A program made the translations under genes and the position numbers. The notes beneath the pieces were generated by a model, which worked only from the letters and a program-made list of their open reading frames with translations, searched no databases and was not told the origin of the DNA. Positions 1 through 7,232 of a stretch of DNA of 20,544 nt are shown one piece after another. How positions within the stretch are numbered: the first letter of the stretch is position 1; every line of letters begins with the position of its first letter. Source of the DNA: Chara braunii (lineage: Eukaryota > Streptophyta > Charophyceae > Charales > Characeae); assembly GCA_003427395.1 (NCBI GenBank), contig BFEA01000002.1:2619376-2639919 (forward strand), given 5' to 3'.

Positions 1-1306
1 GTCGTAAGGCCTACGAGTCGTGACTATATCACGAAAGTAGTCTAACGCATATTGGCACAGACCACCCGTGTCTGAGACTGGGGGCGAGGTTAAAGAGAAA
101 GGATATATCAATTCTTGCACCAAAGGTTTAGATTGACGAAGAATCAGCGATCTAAATGTTGGCTTAGACATTCTGTCATAGACGGTAATTCCTCGCAGCC
201 TTAACCATTCTAGCCAATCATTTTGTTTTTGCAGTTCTATGGTCTCCAATTGGGCCAAGGCTTCTTTTCTTTTTTCTGTCCAATAATAATATGAAAAAGG
301 ATCCTTGCCCATCTTGGCTTCCGCTTCCTCGACTAGCTTTCTCAGACGTCTCTCATTTGCGAGCCGCCTTCATTCTCGAGAATTCGATCAATGCCGATCT
401 CACAATCTGAATTCCCGCGTCCGCCCAGTCCTCTTCATTTTTAAACAGGTCTCTTGCTGTTGACCAAGCTTGCATCCGTTCCTCTACCCGTAGAGGAATG
501 CCCTTATCCTTTAGATTATTAATATTTAATCTAAAGGGGGGTCTTTCCTTTTCTATTATTTCATTAGTTAAAATTTCAAAATAAATTGGATAATGATCTG
601 ACATCGTCTCCACACACACCTCGGAAGCAACACACCTGTCCCACAGCACCCCACGAGCGACCATAAAATCTAGTCGTCGTCTGGGGATCTATGCATGCTT
701 ACTTGGTCTGGGACCATGCCATGTGAACCCGTTTGAGTCAGGGTTTAGAGCCCTGTAAGTATCTATCAGACCCTGATATTCGAAAAAAGTCATTAACATG
801 CTCGCGTCTTCCCTTAAGGGGGAAAGTTTGGGAGAATCCAACCCTAGAGCGAGTATAGTATTCTAGTCACCCAGTAACGCTAGGTTATTTGTGTCTGGAA
901 TACAAGCCGGGAGGTTTGCAAAAAAGACTGTCCTCTCAATATAGTCAGTTGGTGCATAGAAAGATCCTACTGCCCAATCTTCATCTCCAACTGCCAATTT
1001 CACCCACACTAGCCTGCCGCTTGGATCAATATAGTGGTCTAGGATCTCACAATCAAAATCCTTACTGATGAGAACAGTCGTGCCTCCTCTGGAACCCCTT
1101 GCTGGGGCCCAGAATTGGGGGCCCCTCCACCAATTACGTGTTTCTGCAATTTTTTCTTTATTCAGTTTAGTCTCTTGCAGACACAGAATTTGGATTTCCT
1201 TCTCGTACATCCACGATGATATGCGCAGTTTCTTATTTCTCTAGGCTGTGTCGCCCAGTCCTTTCACGTTCCAACTTGCAAATCTTACTTTAGGGGGCAA
1301 GACTAT
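1..1306 (-). pseudogene. LINE A ORF2 remnant: AP endonuclease domain and EN-RT linker, truncated by window edge
   Basis: In active elements ORF2 supplies the nicking endonuclease and reverse transcriptase for target-primed reverse transcription. The reading frame begins at 1306 where the start is ATA; copies B and C have ATG followed by a VLP peptide at this point. AP-endonuclease motifs are visible: SWNVKGLGD, LQETKL (catalytic Glu), LLGD, TWHGP, RRRLD and MSDHYP (the SDH motif). TAG stops lie at 1241-1243, 863-865 (in place of the Trp of GDWN) and 689-691. All of these share one frame, so this stretch carries point lesions only. Near 353-358 a short deletion shifts the frame. From there to base 1 an open linker continues, with DPFSYYYWTEKRKEALAQLE and DWLEW motifs matching copies B and C. 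The RT catalytic core lies outside the window. Confidence 0.88.
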
Positions 1307-3990
1307 TGTTTTGGTCAGCCCCGCTTTGTTGTTGGATACGGGAATCATTCACTGGGAATCTCACTGACAATGCTGCCGACAGCACTAAGATCCTGAAGTT
1401 TTGACTCGCCACCACTGTGATTGCATCCGTTTTGACCAACCATTCCACCACCTCCTTCGCAGTGAGAGTGGAGCAGAGGCCAATCGTCGATTGACTGTCA
1501 CTATTAGGTGTTATTAAATTTTGCAGTGAAAACCATAGGACTCGTTTTGCGCACCACTTGCCAAAAGAATCTGTTACCGTTTTTATTCCCAGGAAAATCA
1601 TATGAAATACCATCTTCAAACCATCTGGGAGCACTGATACCTGTCGCCCCATTTGTGGGTCCGGGAGTATCACACAATGTCCTGTGTGATTTAAAACTTG
1701 CTTATCTACCAAGGCAGGTATCTGGTCTACCGATGACACTTCATGGATTTCAATCGTAGGAAGTATCATCATTAGCCTTCTTTGTCAATATCATGAGACC
1801 CAGCGGCGAATCTGAAACAATCAACGGAACTAAAAATTATTTTGGTGGCTCCCTTTCCTTGTCCCTTCGCCCCAGCGTAGTCATAGGTTCAGCGAGGATG
1901 AGGGATTTTTTTGCAGACCTAACAGTCTTCCCTCTCTTCTTTGCTTGAAGCTTATCTGTGTCTGCTGGTTCGTTCAAGTTTGTTTCCGCGGCTGTTGGTA
2001 GGGCTGTACCGTTGTTCAATCTTGCCTTTTTTGTCTGACAAGTATCCTCCGTTTAAGTTATTACCCCTGTAGGTAGCAGACCGGGGATTGTAAAGTCAAA
2101 TTCTGTTTGTTTCGCCATAGACTTTGTTTCTGCTATTTTCCCCTTGTCCGTCTGCTCCCCCTCCTCCTGGAAAAGCTTTTCTTTGACTTTACAATCCCCG
2201 GTCTGCTACCTACAGGGGTAATAACTTAAACGGAGGATACTTGTCAGACAAAAAAGGCAAGATTGAACAACGGTACAGCCCTACCAACAGCCGCGGAAAC
2301 AAACTTGAACGAACCAGCAGACACAGATAAGCTTCAAGCAAAGAAGAGAGGGAAGACTGTTAGGTCTGCAAAAAAATCCCTCATCCTCGCTCAACCTATG
2401 ACTACGCTGGGGCGAAGGGACAAGGAAAGGGAGCCACCACCAGGTCGTCCTCTGTGACAAGATCTTCTGCTTCTTCCTCCGATTCCTACCCGGATTCATC
2501 CCTTCGAACCCCCTTCTCTTCCATCTTTTCCTCATTGTCCAATACCTGGCTTTTCCTTTTGCCGGGTTGCCGGTCCTCTCCCGTTGGTATTTCTTCACCA
2601 CCGGGTTGTGGAGGACGAAGTGATCCATCGTTATTTTTGGATCTACAAAGGCGAGCTGATGGTCTGAGTGTTTGTTCCCCTTTTTCTTCTTCCGATTCTT
2701 CTGTTTTTTACCGCCGAAGGTAAAAAGGGAAGGCTCCATCTCTATATTTTGGTGGGTTTTTTCCGCACTCCGGATGGCCTCATCCTTTTGCCCCTCATTC
2801 CCTCTCATCTTTTGTGCAAAGGGATTGATCGATTTGGGATCTGGGACCTTATCCACCGGATTTTTCCCTTTACCCTTGACCACCTCCTTATATGTCTTCT
2901 TCTGTTTCTGCCCTTTATCACTATTCAATCTCACATTATACCGACCCTTCCCTTGGCCATTCAGAGGAGGGGGGGGGAGAGGGTTAGGATGCTGCTCCGA
3001 TTGTTTCTGACGTCCTTTGTCATTTCCTACAACTGGTGCCTGTTTATTTTTCCTTGCCGGGCATGAGTCGTCTGTATCCTTATGGAAATGACGACGACAA
3101 ACCCTGCACCAGGAGGTCTCTGCACAAGTAACATCAATATTTATTATTCTATCCTTCTTGAGATCCACCGACAATCTTTTCTTATAGCGAAGTTTCGCTG
3201 AAGGAGCCAAGTCAAACCTTATGCTTCGAAGGTCAGGCTCAAACGGATCCACATAGGCAGAGTAGTCCTTAATAACAGGACCAAATGCGTCTTGAACCAC
3301 TCCTTTTAGGAGACCAACTGCTGAAACAGGGACCTCCATACAACGAATCCAAAAGAATTTACGGCGCATGGCTTCTCTCCAATCTTGAAGATTTTGTTCA
3401 GTCATCCATGATATGAAAGTCAGAGTGTGGAGATGCCCATCCAACTCAATCTTATCCCCTCCCTTTCTGAGCATCCATTCTATCACCGATTTTGACGAAG
3501 CTACGTAGGTTGCTAGGTTCTTTTCTTCGTTTCGGAATGTACCTCGCTTGAGAGGGGCATCCAGGACTCCTGCCGTTGCCCATCCATTCTCATACATGCG
3601 AACCAATCTACTTTTAACATCCACTGAAAGAGATGAAGCTTCATCATTGAAGAAGATGGAGATTGCGTGGTCCCTTAACCAGTCTGATTGAATCTGGTAA
3701 ACATCCTGGTTGACCGTGACCCTCACAAAATCGGCTCCCGTCTCTACTAGCCCGGGAATCGCGAAGTCCGGTGAGACTCCCTCATCAAAACATGTCCTCA
3801 TGAGGTCTCTTACTCTTTGTTTGCCGGCTTCCGTTAGGGGGTTTATATGAGCAGACCCTGAAGAGGAGGAGGGAATCGCCGAAGCCATGATACCCAATAC
3901 TAACCAAGACAACAACAAAAAAACGCACACTAAACTATCAAAATTAACGCCAATCTTACTCCTTATCAATCTATCAGAAAAACGAGACAT
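1290..3990 (-). pseudogene. LINE A ORF1 (nucleic-acid-binding protein), disrupted by an inverted duplication
   Basis: ORF1 proteins of plant L1 elements bind the element RNA in the RNP. The best start is 3888 (MASAIPSS), although the frame is open back to an ATG at 3990. Counting from 3990, residues 50-290 hold a DUF4283-like segment (FFWIRCMEVPVSAVGLLKG; FDLAPSAKLRYKK). A zinc knuckle follows (C295, C298, H303, C310; CX2CX4HX6C), then a Lys/Gln-rich linker (about 311-440). The sense frame is lost at 2438, where an inverted copy of downstream sequence begins; the antisense tail remains open to 2281. True ORF1 sequence resumes in the spacer 2101-2181 and in the arm 1844-2100, where there is a stop at 1837. 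The C-terminal domain follows in another frame (1772-1290), with FLGIKTVTDSF and TLTAKEVVEWLV motifs. It ends with TAA at 1290-1292, overlapping ORF2 by 17 nt. Confidence 0.85.
1844..2438. repeat. Large inverted repeat (257-bp arms, 81-bp spacer) inside LINE A ORF1
   Basis: The left arm 1844-2100 and right arm 2182-2438 are reverse complements with no gap. I found one mismatch by eye (1890 versus 2392). The spacer is 2101-2181. The same 55-60 residue ORF1 peptide (MNNGTALPTAAETNLNEP...) is therefore readable on the minus strand in the left arm and on the plus strand in the right arm. Comparison with copies B and C shows the left arm plus spacer is the native ORF1 order, and the right arm is the added inverted copy. 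The near identity means a recent event, or an assembly or amplification chimera. Confidence 0.95.
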
Positions 3991-4475
3991 CGATAAATAA
4001 AGGTCTGTAGACCAGCAAGTATACCATGGACAGCTGTAGCACTTTTAACGTGAAACACGAAGTATGGAATGTGCTTGCGATGACCTTACCCTGCAGCGTC
4101 CGGTAAAACCCGGGCTGCCTGTTAATCTCTTACTTACACCGCTTTTTGTCTTCTTCGACTCACACGTCCCTTCTTCGTTGTTAGCTCTTCTCTTGCCGTG
4201 TGAACGCAGGAGCCCGGAATGGCGGCAGTCTGTGGCCTGGGGCCGTCCCCACCTCTTCTCCTCACCCCAGATACCCACCCTCCCCTTCCTTCCCTTCTGA
4301 ACCAAGTTCAGAATCCTTAGTCAGAACGTCACCTCGAAATTGACGGAAGTGATGGCGCCACATAACCCCTTCCTTACTGTGTGGACTTACGCCGGTCCGT
4401 GCCCGAAAGCACGGACCGCTCTCCCCTTTGCGCCACCGCCGCCGCCGCTAACGCGCCAAACTCTTCTCTCTTTTC
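3991..4475 (-). other. 5' UTR of LINE A
   Basis: This roughly 485-bp non-coding segment lies between the U6 junction and the ORF1 frame. It is GC-rich near its 5' end, with a CCG-triplet run around 4435-4449 and a strong hairpin at 4393-4418. Copy B has a comparable segment with the same hairpin. I see no convincing TATA box or other named promoter element; an internal promoter, as in other LINEs, would be expected here but is not shown. Confidence 0.6.
4393..4418 (-). other. Conserved 5'-UTR GC hairpin of LINE A
   Basis: The arms CGGTCCGTGC (4393-4402) and GCACGGACCG (4409-4418) form a perfect 10-bp stem with a 6-nt loop. On the minus (RNA) strand the loop reads TTTCGG. It lies about 57 nt from the inferred element 5' end. 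Copy B has the same stem core at a similar distance (14174-14205) with a different loop. Confidence 0.85.
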
Positions 4476-4515
4476 CCACTTCTAGATTTATGTGTGTCAT
4501 CCTTGCGCAGGGGCC

Positions 4516-4547
<32 letters not shown>

Positions 4548-4565
4548 ACGGATGTCCCGAAGGAC
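4476..4565 (-). pseudogene. U6: U6 snRNA sequence, near full length, fused to the 5' end of LINE A
   Basis: Read on the minus strand from 4565, the sequence follows plant U6 almost exactly. It has the 5' stem-loop (GTCCTTCGGGAC, one base pair shorter than the usual plant stem), TTAAAATTGGAACG, the ATACAGAGA box that pairs with the 5' splice site, GATTAGCATGGCCCC, TGCGCAAGGATGACAC, and a partly changed 3' end (AAATCTAGAAGTGG). The last bases of U6 (TCC plus the T-run Pol III terminator) are missing. The sequence runs directly into the LINE 5' UTR. No TATA box at about -25 and no plant USE motif can be seen upstream (4566-4640 on the minus strand). I therefore call it a pseudogene or captured copy rather than a working gene, although its core is intact. 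Confidence 0.88.
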
Positions 4566-4694
4566 ATTTTTCATTTCGAACACGACGTGAAGTCATTTTG
4601 ACAAACAAAGCCCCGTAATTTTGAGAAAACGACAAAAGGCCAGGTGGGGGCGAACCCCCGGCGGGAGACAGTAAATGATAGCTCCGCCGATGGG

Positions 4695-4725
<31 letters not shown>

Positions 4726-4889
4726 AAGTAAATGATGGCGAACCGCCGAGCTGGGCCGCCCCAGCACGTGAACATCACGACAAAAATAATGCACCCTAAA
4801 TCTTTTTTTTTTCATAATTTATTTATTTCCTCGTTCAATGTGGAAATACGATCAGGACCATCCTAAGCTGTATGGTCTCTTCGTAGTAT
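4566..4889. other. Non-coding spacer with GC hairpin block and poly(A) run
   Basis: There is no coding signal. A GC-rich block (about 4640-4693) contains the self-complementary GGGGGCGAACCCCC (4647-4660) and GGCGGGAG / CTCCGCC arms, and ends in a poly(A) run (about 4694-4723). This resembles the 3' part of a small retroposon. Its GGTTCG-like core on the minus strand recalls a tRNA T-arm or Pol III B box, but the match is too weak to call. After the run, related words recur (GTAAATGAT, CCGCCGA). A T-run and an AT-rich ATTT stretch lie at 4802-4830. Confidence 0.45.
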
Positions 4890-4898
4890 ACAAGGACG

Positions 4899-4931
<33 letters not shown>

Positions 4932-4939
4932 CAAGGACG
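4890..4939 (-). mobile_element. Poly(A)-only retroinsertion with 9-bp target-site duplication
   Basis: The direct repeat ACAAGGACG occurs at 4890-4898 and 4931-4939. Between the two copies there is only a run of 29 T (4899-4927) followed by ACA. On the minus strand this is TGT plus poly(A) flanked by a duplication. It looks like a LINE-type insertion so truncated that only its tail remains. A chance direct repeat next to a homopolymer is the alternative. Confidence 0.72.
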
Positions 4940-5014
4940 TAATTTGATGGTGATTGTATCAGTAACAGGAAACCACCTTATTGGAGATAGCCAAGGGACT
5001 CTGGACCTGGGCCG

Positions 5015-5170
5015 AGGTCCCACTAGCAAAGAGGATTAGATTGAAGGCCTGAATCTGGACGATTTCGTGGAGAGGTGCAGAAGATCTAGATTGAACTACA
5101 TTTCTGCATCTGTGCATAAAACACACCCAGATTCAGGAGCTCAATCCAATCCCCTTTGCTGGTGGGACCT
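5015..5170. mobile_element. Foldback MITE, copy 1
   Basis: This is a roughly 156-bp element with long imperfect terminal inverted repeats of about 45 bp. It begins AGGTCCCACTAGCAAAGAGG and ends in the inverse CCCTTTGCTGGTGGGACCT. The interior reads GTGGAGAGGTGCAGAA...TTTCTGCATCTGTGC. Two more copies lie at 5711-5865 and 5879-6034. It has no coding capacity. A longer outer sequence (CCTGGGCCG before the start) is shared with the other copies, so the true termini may lie a few bases further out. No clear target-site duplication was found. Confidence 0.8.
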
Positions 5171-5230
5171 CCCCTCCGGTTTCCAGACACAACGTTTTAT
5201 AGCAATTTGCTGTGCTTCAAGGTGTTAAAG

Positions 5231-5250
5231 TTTTTTTTGAGAAGTTATCA
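5231..5250 (-). repeat. Small LINE 3'-end remnant, minus orientation
   Basis: A T-run followed by GAGAAGTTATCA is the reverse complement of the family's 3' terminus (TGATAACTTCTC plus poly(A)), as in copy B at 6722-6738. Only the last 20 bp or so are recognisable. Confidence 0.55.
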
Positions 5251-5280
5251 GACTGAGTGGTAGTAAGCAATTTGGTCAAA

Positions 5281-5499
5281 GGGACGCTGAACCCGGTTTC
5301 CAGCAACAGGTTCCACGGGGTTGAATTGTGAGGTCCCCGGGGGAAGGTCCCACTTGCGCAAATTAGGAGATTTCGGCCGTTGATCTTTGTTATCTACGGT
5401 CAGTATCTCTTAATTCGTGCAATTGGGACCTAGCCCCCGGACTCGACCAATGATTTTGATAATGCAAAGTTACAACTTTTCAAAAAAAAAAAAAAAAAA
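5281..5499 (+). mobile_element. 5'-truncated LINE 3' end (fragment D), split by a MITE
   Basis: This matches the 3' ends of copies B and C: GGGACGCTGAACCCGG, TTTCCAGCA, GGGTTGAATTGTGAGGTCCCC, then, after an inserted MITE (5341-5434), CGGACTCGACCAATGATTTT, CAAAGTTACAACTTTTC and a poly(A) run (5481-5499). It is a very short insertion of the same family in the plus direction. I see no clear target-site duplication around it. Confidence 0.85.
5341..5434. mobile_element. 94-bp MITE inserted in LINE fragment D
   Basis: It is flanked by CCCCGG on both sides (5335-5340 and 5435-5440), a likely 6-bp target-site duplication in the LINE sequence. The terminal inverted repeats are about 25-28 bp: AGGTCCCACTTGCGCAAATT on the left and, reverse-complemented, AGGTCCCAATTGCACGAATT on the right. 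The first eight bases (AGGTCCCA) match the start of the 155-bp MITEs, which suggests a shared transposase. There is no coding capacity. Confidence 0.82.
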
Positions 5500-5710
5500 A
5501 ACAGGAGATACTATCGGGCACCCATTGAAGGAATATCTCCTTTTTTTTTTTTTTTTTTTTTTTTTTTGTTAATCCCCCTGGGTACATCGGCTGTTGTACC
5601 TGTTGCGTGCTAGCCTTTTCTGAAATGTATTGGACTGCAATTAAGGCCAAACGCTGATGCATTTCACTGCAATCGCATCCAAGAGCGCAGTGGAAAAGAG
5701 TCCTGGGGCA
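5500..5710. other. Non-coding spacer with poly(T) and a short inverted repeat
   Basis: There is no gene here. A segment of about 40 bp (5500-5540) lies between the poly(A) of fragment D and a 27-base T-run (5541-5567). It has GGAGATA near its start and TATCTCC at its end. The T-run could be the tail of a minus-strand retroposon spanning part of 5568-5710, but that stretch matches none of the LINE copies here. Confidence 0.4.
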
Positions 5711-5865
5711 AGGTCCAATTAGCACAGAGGATTTGATTAAGCTCCTGAATCTGGACTTTTTTGTGGAAAGGTGCAGAATGTGGCGATTGAACTGCTTTTC
5801 TGCATCTCTGCTTAAAACAAGTTCAGATTCAGGCATTCAATCCAATCCTATTGTTAGTGGGACCT
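5711..5865. mobile_element. Foldback MITE, copy 2
   Basis: Same family as copy 1, with the interior in the same direction (GTGGAAAGGTGCAGAATGTG...CTGCATCTCTGC). The left terminus is AGGTCCAATTAGCACAGAGG and the right ends AGTGGGACCT. It is followed after 13 bp (CGGCCCAGGGCCC) by copy 3 in the opposite internal direction. Confidence 0.82.
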
Positions 5866-5878
5866 CGGCCCAGGGCCC

Positions 5879-6034
5879 AGGTCCCACTAGCAAAGAGGAT
5901 TGGATAAATATCCTGAAGCTGGACGTGTTTTAAGCAGAGATGCAGAAAAGCAGTTCAATCGCCACATTCTGCACGTTTCCACAAAAAAATCCAGATTCAG
6001 GCTTTCAATCCAATCCTCTTTGTTAGTGGGACCT
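5879..6034. mobile_element. Foldback MITE, copy 3 (inverted partner of copy 2)
   Basis: The terminal repeats are as in copy 1 (AGGTCCCACTAGCAAAGAGG ... CTTTGTTAGTGGGACCT). The interior is the reverse complement of copy 2, differing at few positions (GCAGAAAAGCAGTTCAATCG). Copies 2 and 3 together make one inverted duplication centred near 5872, with arms of about 155 bp. Confidence 0.82.
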
Positions 6035-6057
6035 CGGCCCTGGTGAACGGTGGGAAA

Positions 6058-6493
6058 GGGGGGAAGACGGAGGGAAGGAAAGTAAATGAATTATTTATTT
6101 ATTTATTTATCTGGAAAAAAAAAGACAAGGAATAAGAAACAAAAGCAATCAGTCCGTTGGAGGGAAGGGGGGAAGACGGAGGGAAGGAAAGTAAATGAAT
6201 TATTTATTTATTTATTTATCTGGAAAAAAAAAGACAAGGAATAAGAAACAAAAGCAATCAGTCCGTTGGAGGGAAGGGGGGAAGACGGAGGGAAGGAAAG
6301 TAAATGAATTATTTATTTATTTATTTATCTGGAAAAAAAAAGACAAGGAATAAGAAACAAAAGCAATCAGTCCGTTGGAGGGAAGGGGGGAAGACGGAGG
6401 GAAGGAAAGTAAATGAATTATTTATTTATTTATTTATCTGGAAAAAAAAAGACAAGGAATAAGAAACAAAAGCAATCAGTCCGTTGGAGGGAA
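6058..6493. repeat. Tandem repeat, 4 copies of 109 bp
   Basis: The marker word GAAGACGG starts at 6063, 6172, 6281 and 6390, exactly 109 bp apart. By eye the units are identical except for the ragged first junction. Each unit has a purine-rich stretch (GGGAAGGGGGGAAGACGGAG), an ATTT microsatellite (ATTATTTATTTATTTATTTA), an A-run and CAATCAGTCCGTTGG. There is no coding capacity. The near identity means recent expansion or homogenisation. Confidence 0.97.
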
Positions 6494-6494
6494 A

Positions 6495-6515
6495 TTCGTT
6501 AAAATTAGAACCATT
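6495..6515 (+). pseudogene. Possible short U6 fragment
   Basis: TTCGTTAAAATTAGAACCAT resembles the U6 segment ATCCGTTAAAATTGGAACGAT over about 20 bases. It is followed by A-runs. It is too short to be certain alone, but it fits the other U6 pieces nearby. Confidence 0.4.
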
Positions 6516-6551
6516 GAAAAAAAAAAACCAAAAAAAAACGGAACGATAAAA

Positions 6552-6632
6552 TTCCCCGGCCTCGTCCAATGACTTTTTGATAATACAACGTTACCACTTC
6601 TAAAATAAAAAAATAAAAAAAATAAAAAAATC
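6552..6632 (+). mobile_element. Very short LINE 3' end (fragment E)
   Basis: TTCCCCGGCCTCGTCCAATG, TTTTGATAATACAACGTT and ACCACTTCT, followed by an A-rich tail with interspersed T (to 6630), match the last 80 bp of the family 3' UTR in the plus direction. It ends a few bases before the 5' end of the U6 sequence at 6641. Confidence 0.75.
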
Positions 6633-6640
6633 CTTGGGAA

Positions 6641-6695
6641 GTCCTTCGGGAATGGACATATCCGTTAAAATTTGAACGATACAGAGAAAGAGAAA
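6641..6695 (+). pseudogene. U6: U6 snRNA pseudogene, 5' half (interrupted by LINE B)
   Basis: GTCCTTCGGGA...GGACATATCCG, TTAAAATTTGAACG and ATACAGAGA follow U6 from its first base through the ACAGAGA box. The sequence then stops at the 11-bp duplication AGAAAGAGAAA (6685-6695), where LINE B begins. The remainder of U6 resumes at 14252. Small insertions and substitutions relative to plant U6, and a LINE fragment directly upstream instead of a promoter, indicate a pseudogene. Confidence 0.88.
6685..6695. repeat. Target-site duplication of LINE B, left copy
   Basis: AGAAAGAGAAA directly precedes the TTTA-repeat tail of LINE B and recurs at 14252-14262. Confidence 0.82.
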
Positions 6696-7232
6696 TTTAT
6701 TTATTTATTTATTTATTTATTTATTTTTGAGAAGTTATCACTTTGTATTGCAGGAGAAAATGGTCGAGGCCGGGGACCTCACAATTCAACCCGGAAATAG
6801 TTCGTCACCCTGCTGGAAACCGGGTCCAGCGTCCCAGGACCACTCCCCTCACTTTTTAATCTCTACTTCTCAAAAAGCAATCCTTGAAGCTCAGGTCAAA
6901 AAGGTTAGGCCAAAAGAAAAATATAACTATTCCCACCCAGTGGCCAGTGCTTAATCAGTGTAACCATTATAGCCAGCTCTTTCCATCCCCGTCCCAGACC
7001 GCATCATAGTCAACCATTCCTAATTGGGCATAGAATAAAAGAAAGTCGGCTATTTCTTGCCATAGGGCTTTCGGGAGCTCAACAAAAGCTCAAGCCCTTC
7101 TTAAACATTTTCCAATAGGCCTCAATCGGCCCCAAATAACCTCTGGACTCAAGGAGGCCTTAGCCACCGGGAGAGCACCAGCTTATTATCCTGTGTAACC
7201 GTAGCAAGCTGATTATCTTTAGCCCACGTCTT
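6696..7232 (-). other. LINE B 3' UTR and AAAT-repeat tail
   Basis: The last 110 bp of the element (about 6727-6836 on the minus strand) share GGGACGCTGGACCCGGTTTC, GGGTTGAATTGTGAGGTCCCC, GGCCTCGACC and AACTTCTC with copy C and fragments D and E. This defines the family's 3' terminal consensus, the likely recognition region for its reverse transcriptase. The tail is a tetranucleotide repeat. The inner part (6840-7232) has no ORF of interest. Confidence 0.75.

Larger units (their letters stand above)
1..4475 (-). mobile_element. LINE copy A (L1-like non-LTR retrotransposon), 3' part outside the window
   Basis: This is a minus-strand LINE read from about 4475 down to base 1, where the window cuts it at the EN-RT linker of ORF2. 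It contains a 5' UTR (about 3889-4475), ORF1 (3888 to 1290) and the start of ORF2 (from 1306). Protein-level matches to copies B and C set the order and boundaries. The 5' end is placed where U6 homology stops (4476) and where similarity to the 5' end of copy B begins (a TTTGGCG / CTGGCAA-like start followed by a conserved hairpin). The copy is dead: its ORF2 ATG reads ATA, there are at least three in-frame TAG stops in the endonuclease region, frameshifts occur in both ORFs, and a large inverted duplication lies within ORF1. Its 3' end and target-site duplication cannot be seen. Confidence 0.9.

Noticed and set aside
2281-2437. C-terminal 50 residues of the 569-codon minus frame in LINE A
   Set aside because: This is antisense reading of the inverted right arm, not ORF1 protein.
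2454-3066. Plus-strand open frames rich in Leu, Phe and Ser
   Set aside because: They are antisense shadows of the Lys/Gln-rich ORF1 linker of LINE A.
4476-4565. A functional U6 gene
   Set aside because: There is no visible USE or TATA upstream, no T-run terminator, and a changed 3' end, despite the intact core.
4647-4690. A tRNA or tRNA-derived SINE (GGTTCG core, GC arms)
   Set aside because: No complete cloverleaf or A box could be built; the GGGGG/CCCCC arms leave only a four-base loop, unlike a T-arm.
5541-5567. The tail of a further minus-strand LINE
   Set aside because: The sequence after the T-run (5568-5710) shows none of the family's 3' terminal motifs.
6058-6493. A CRISPR-like array
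   Set aside because: The repeats are contiguous 109-bp units without unique spacers, in a eukaryotic repeat region.
6631-6650. A 5S rRNA piece (CCTTGGGAAGTCC resembles the 5S 3' region)
   Set aside because: The resemblance covers about 13 bases only and runs into clear U6 sequence.
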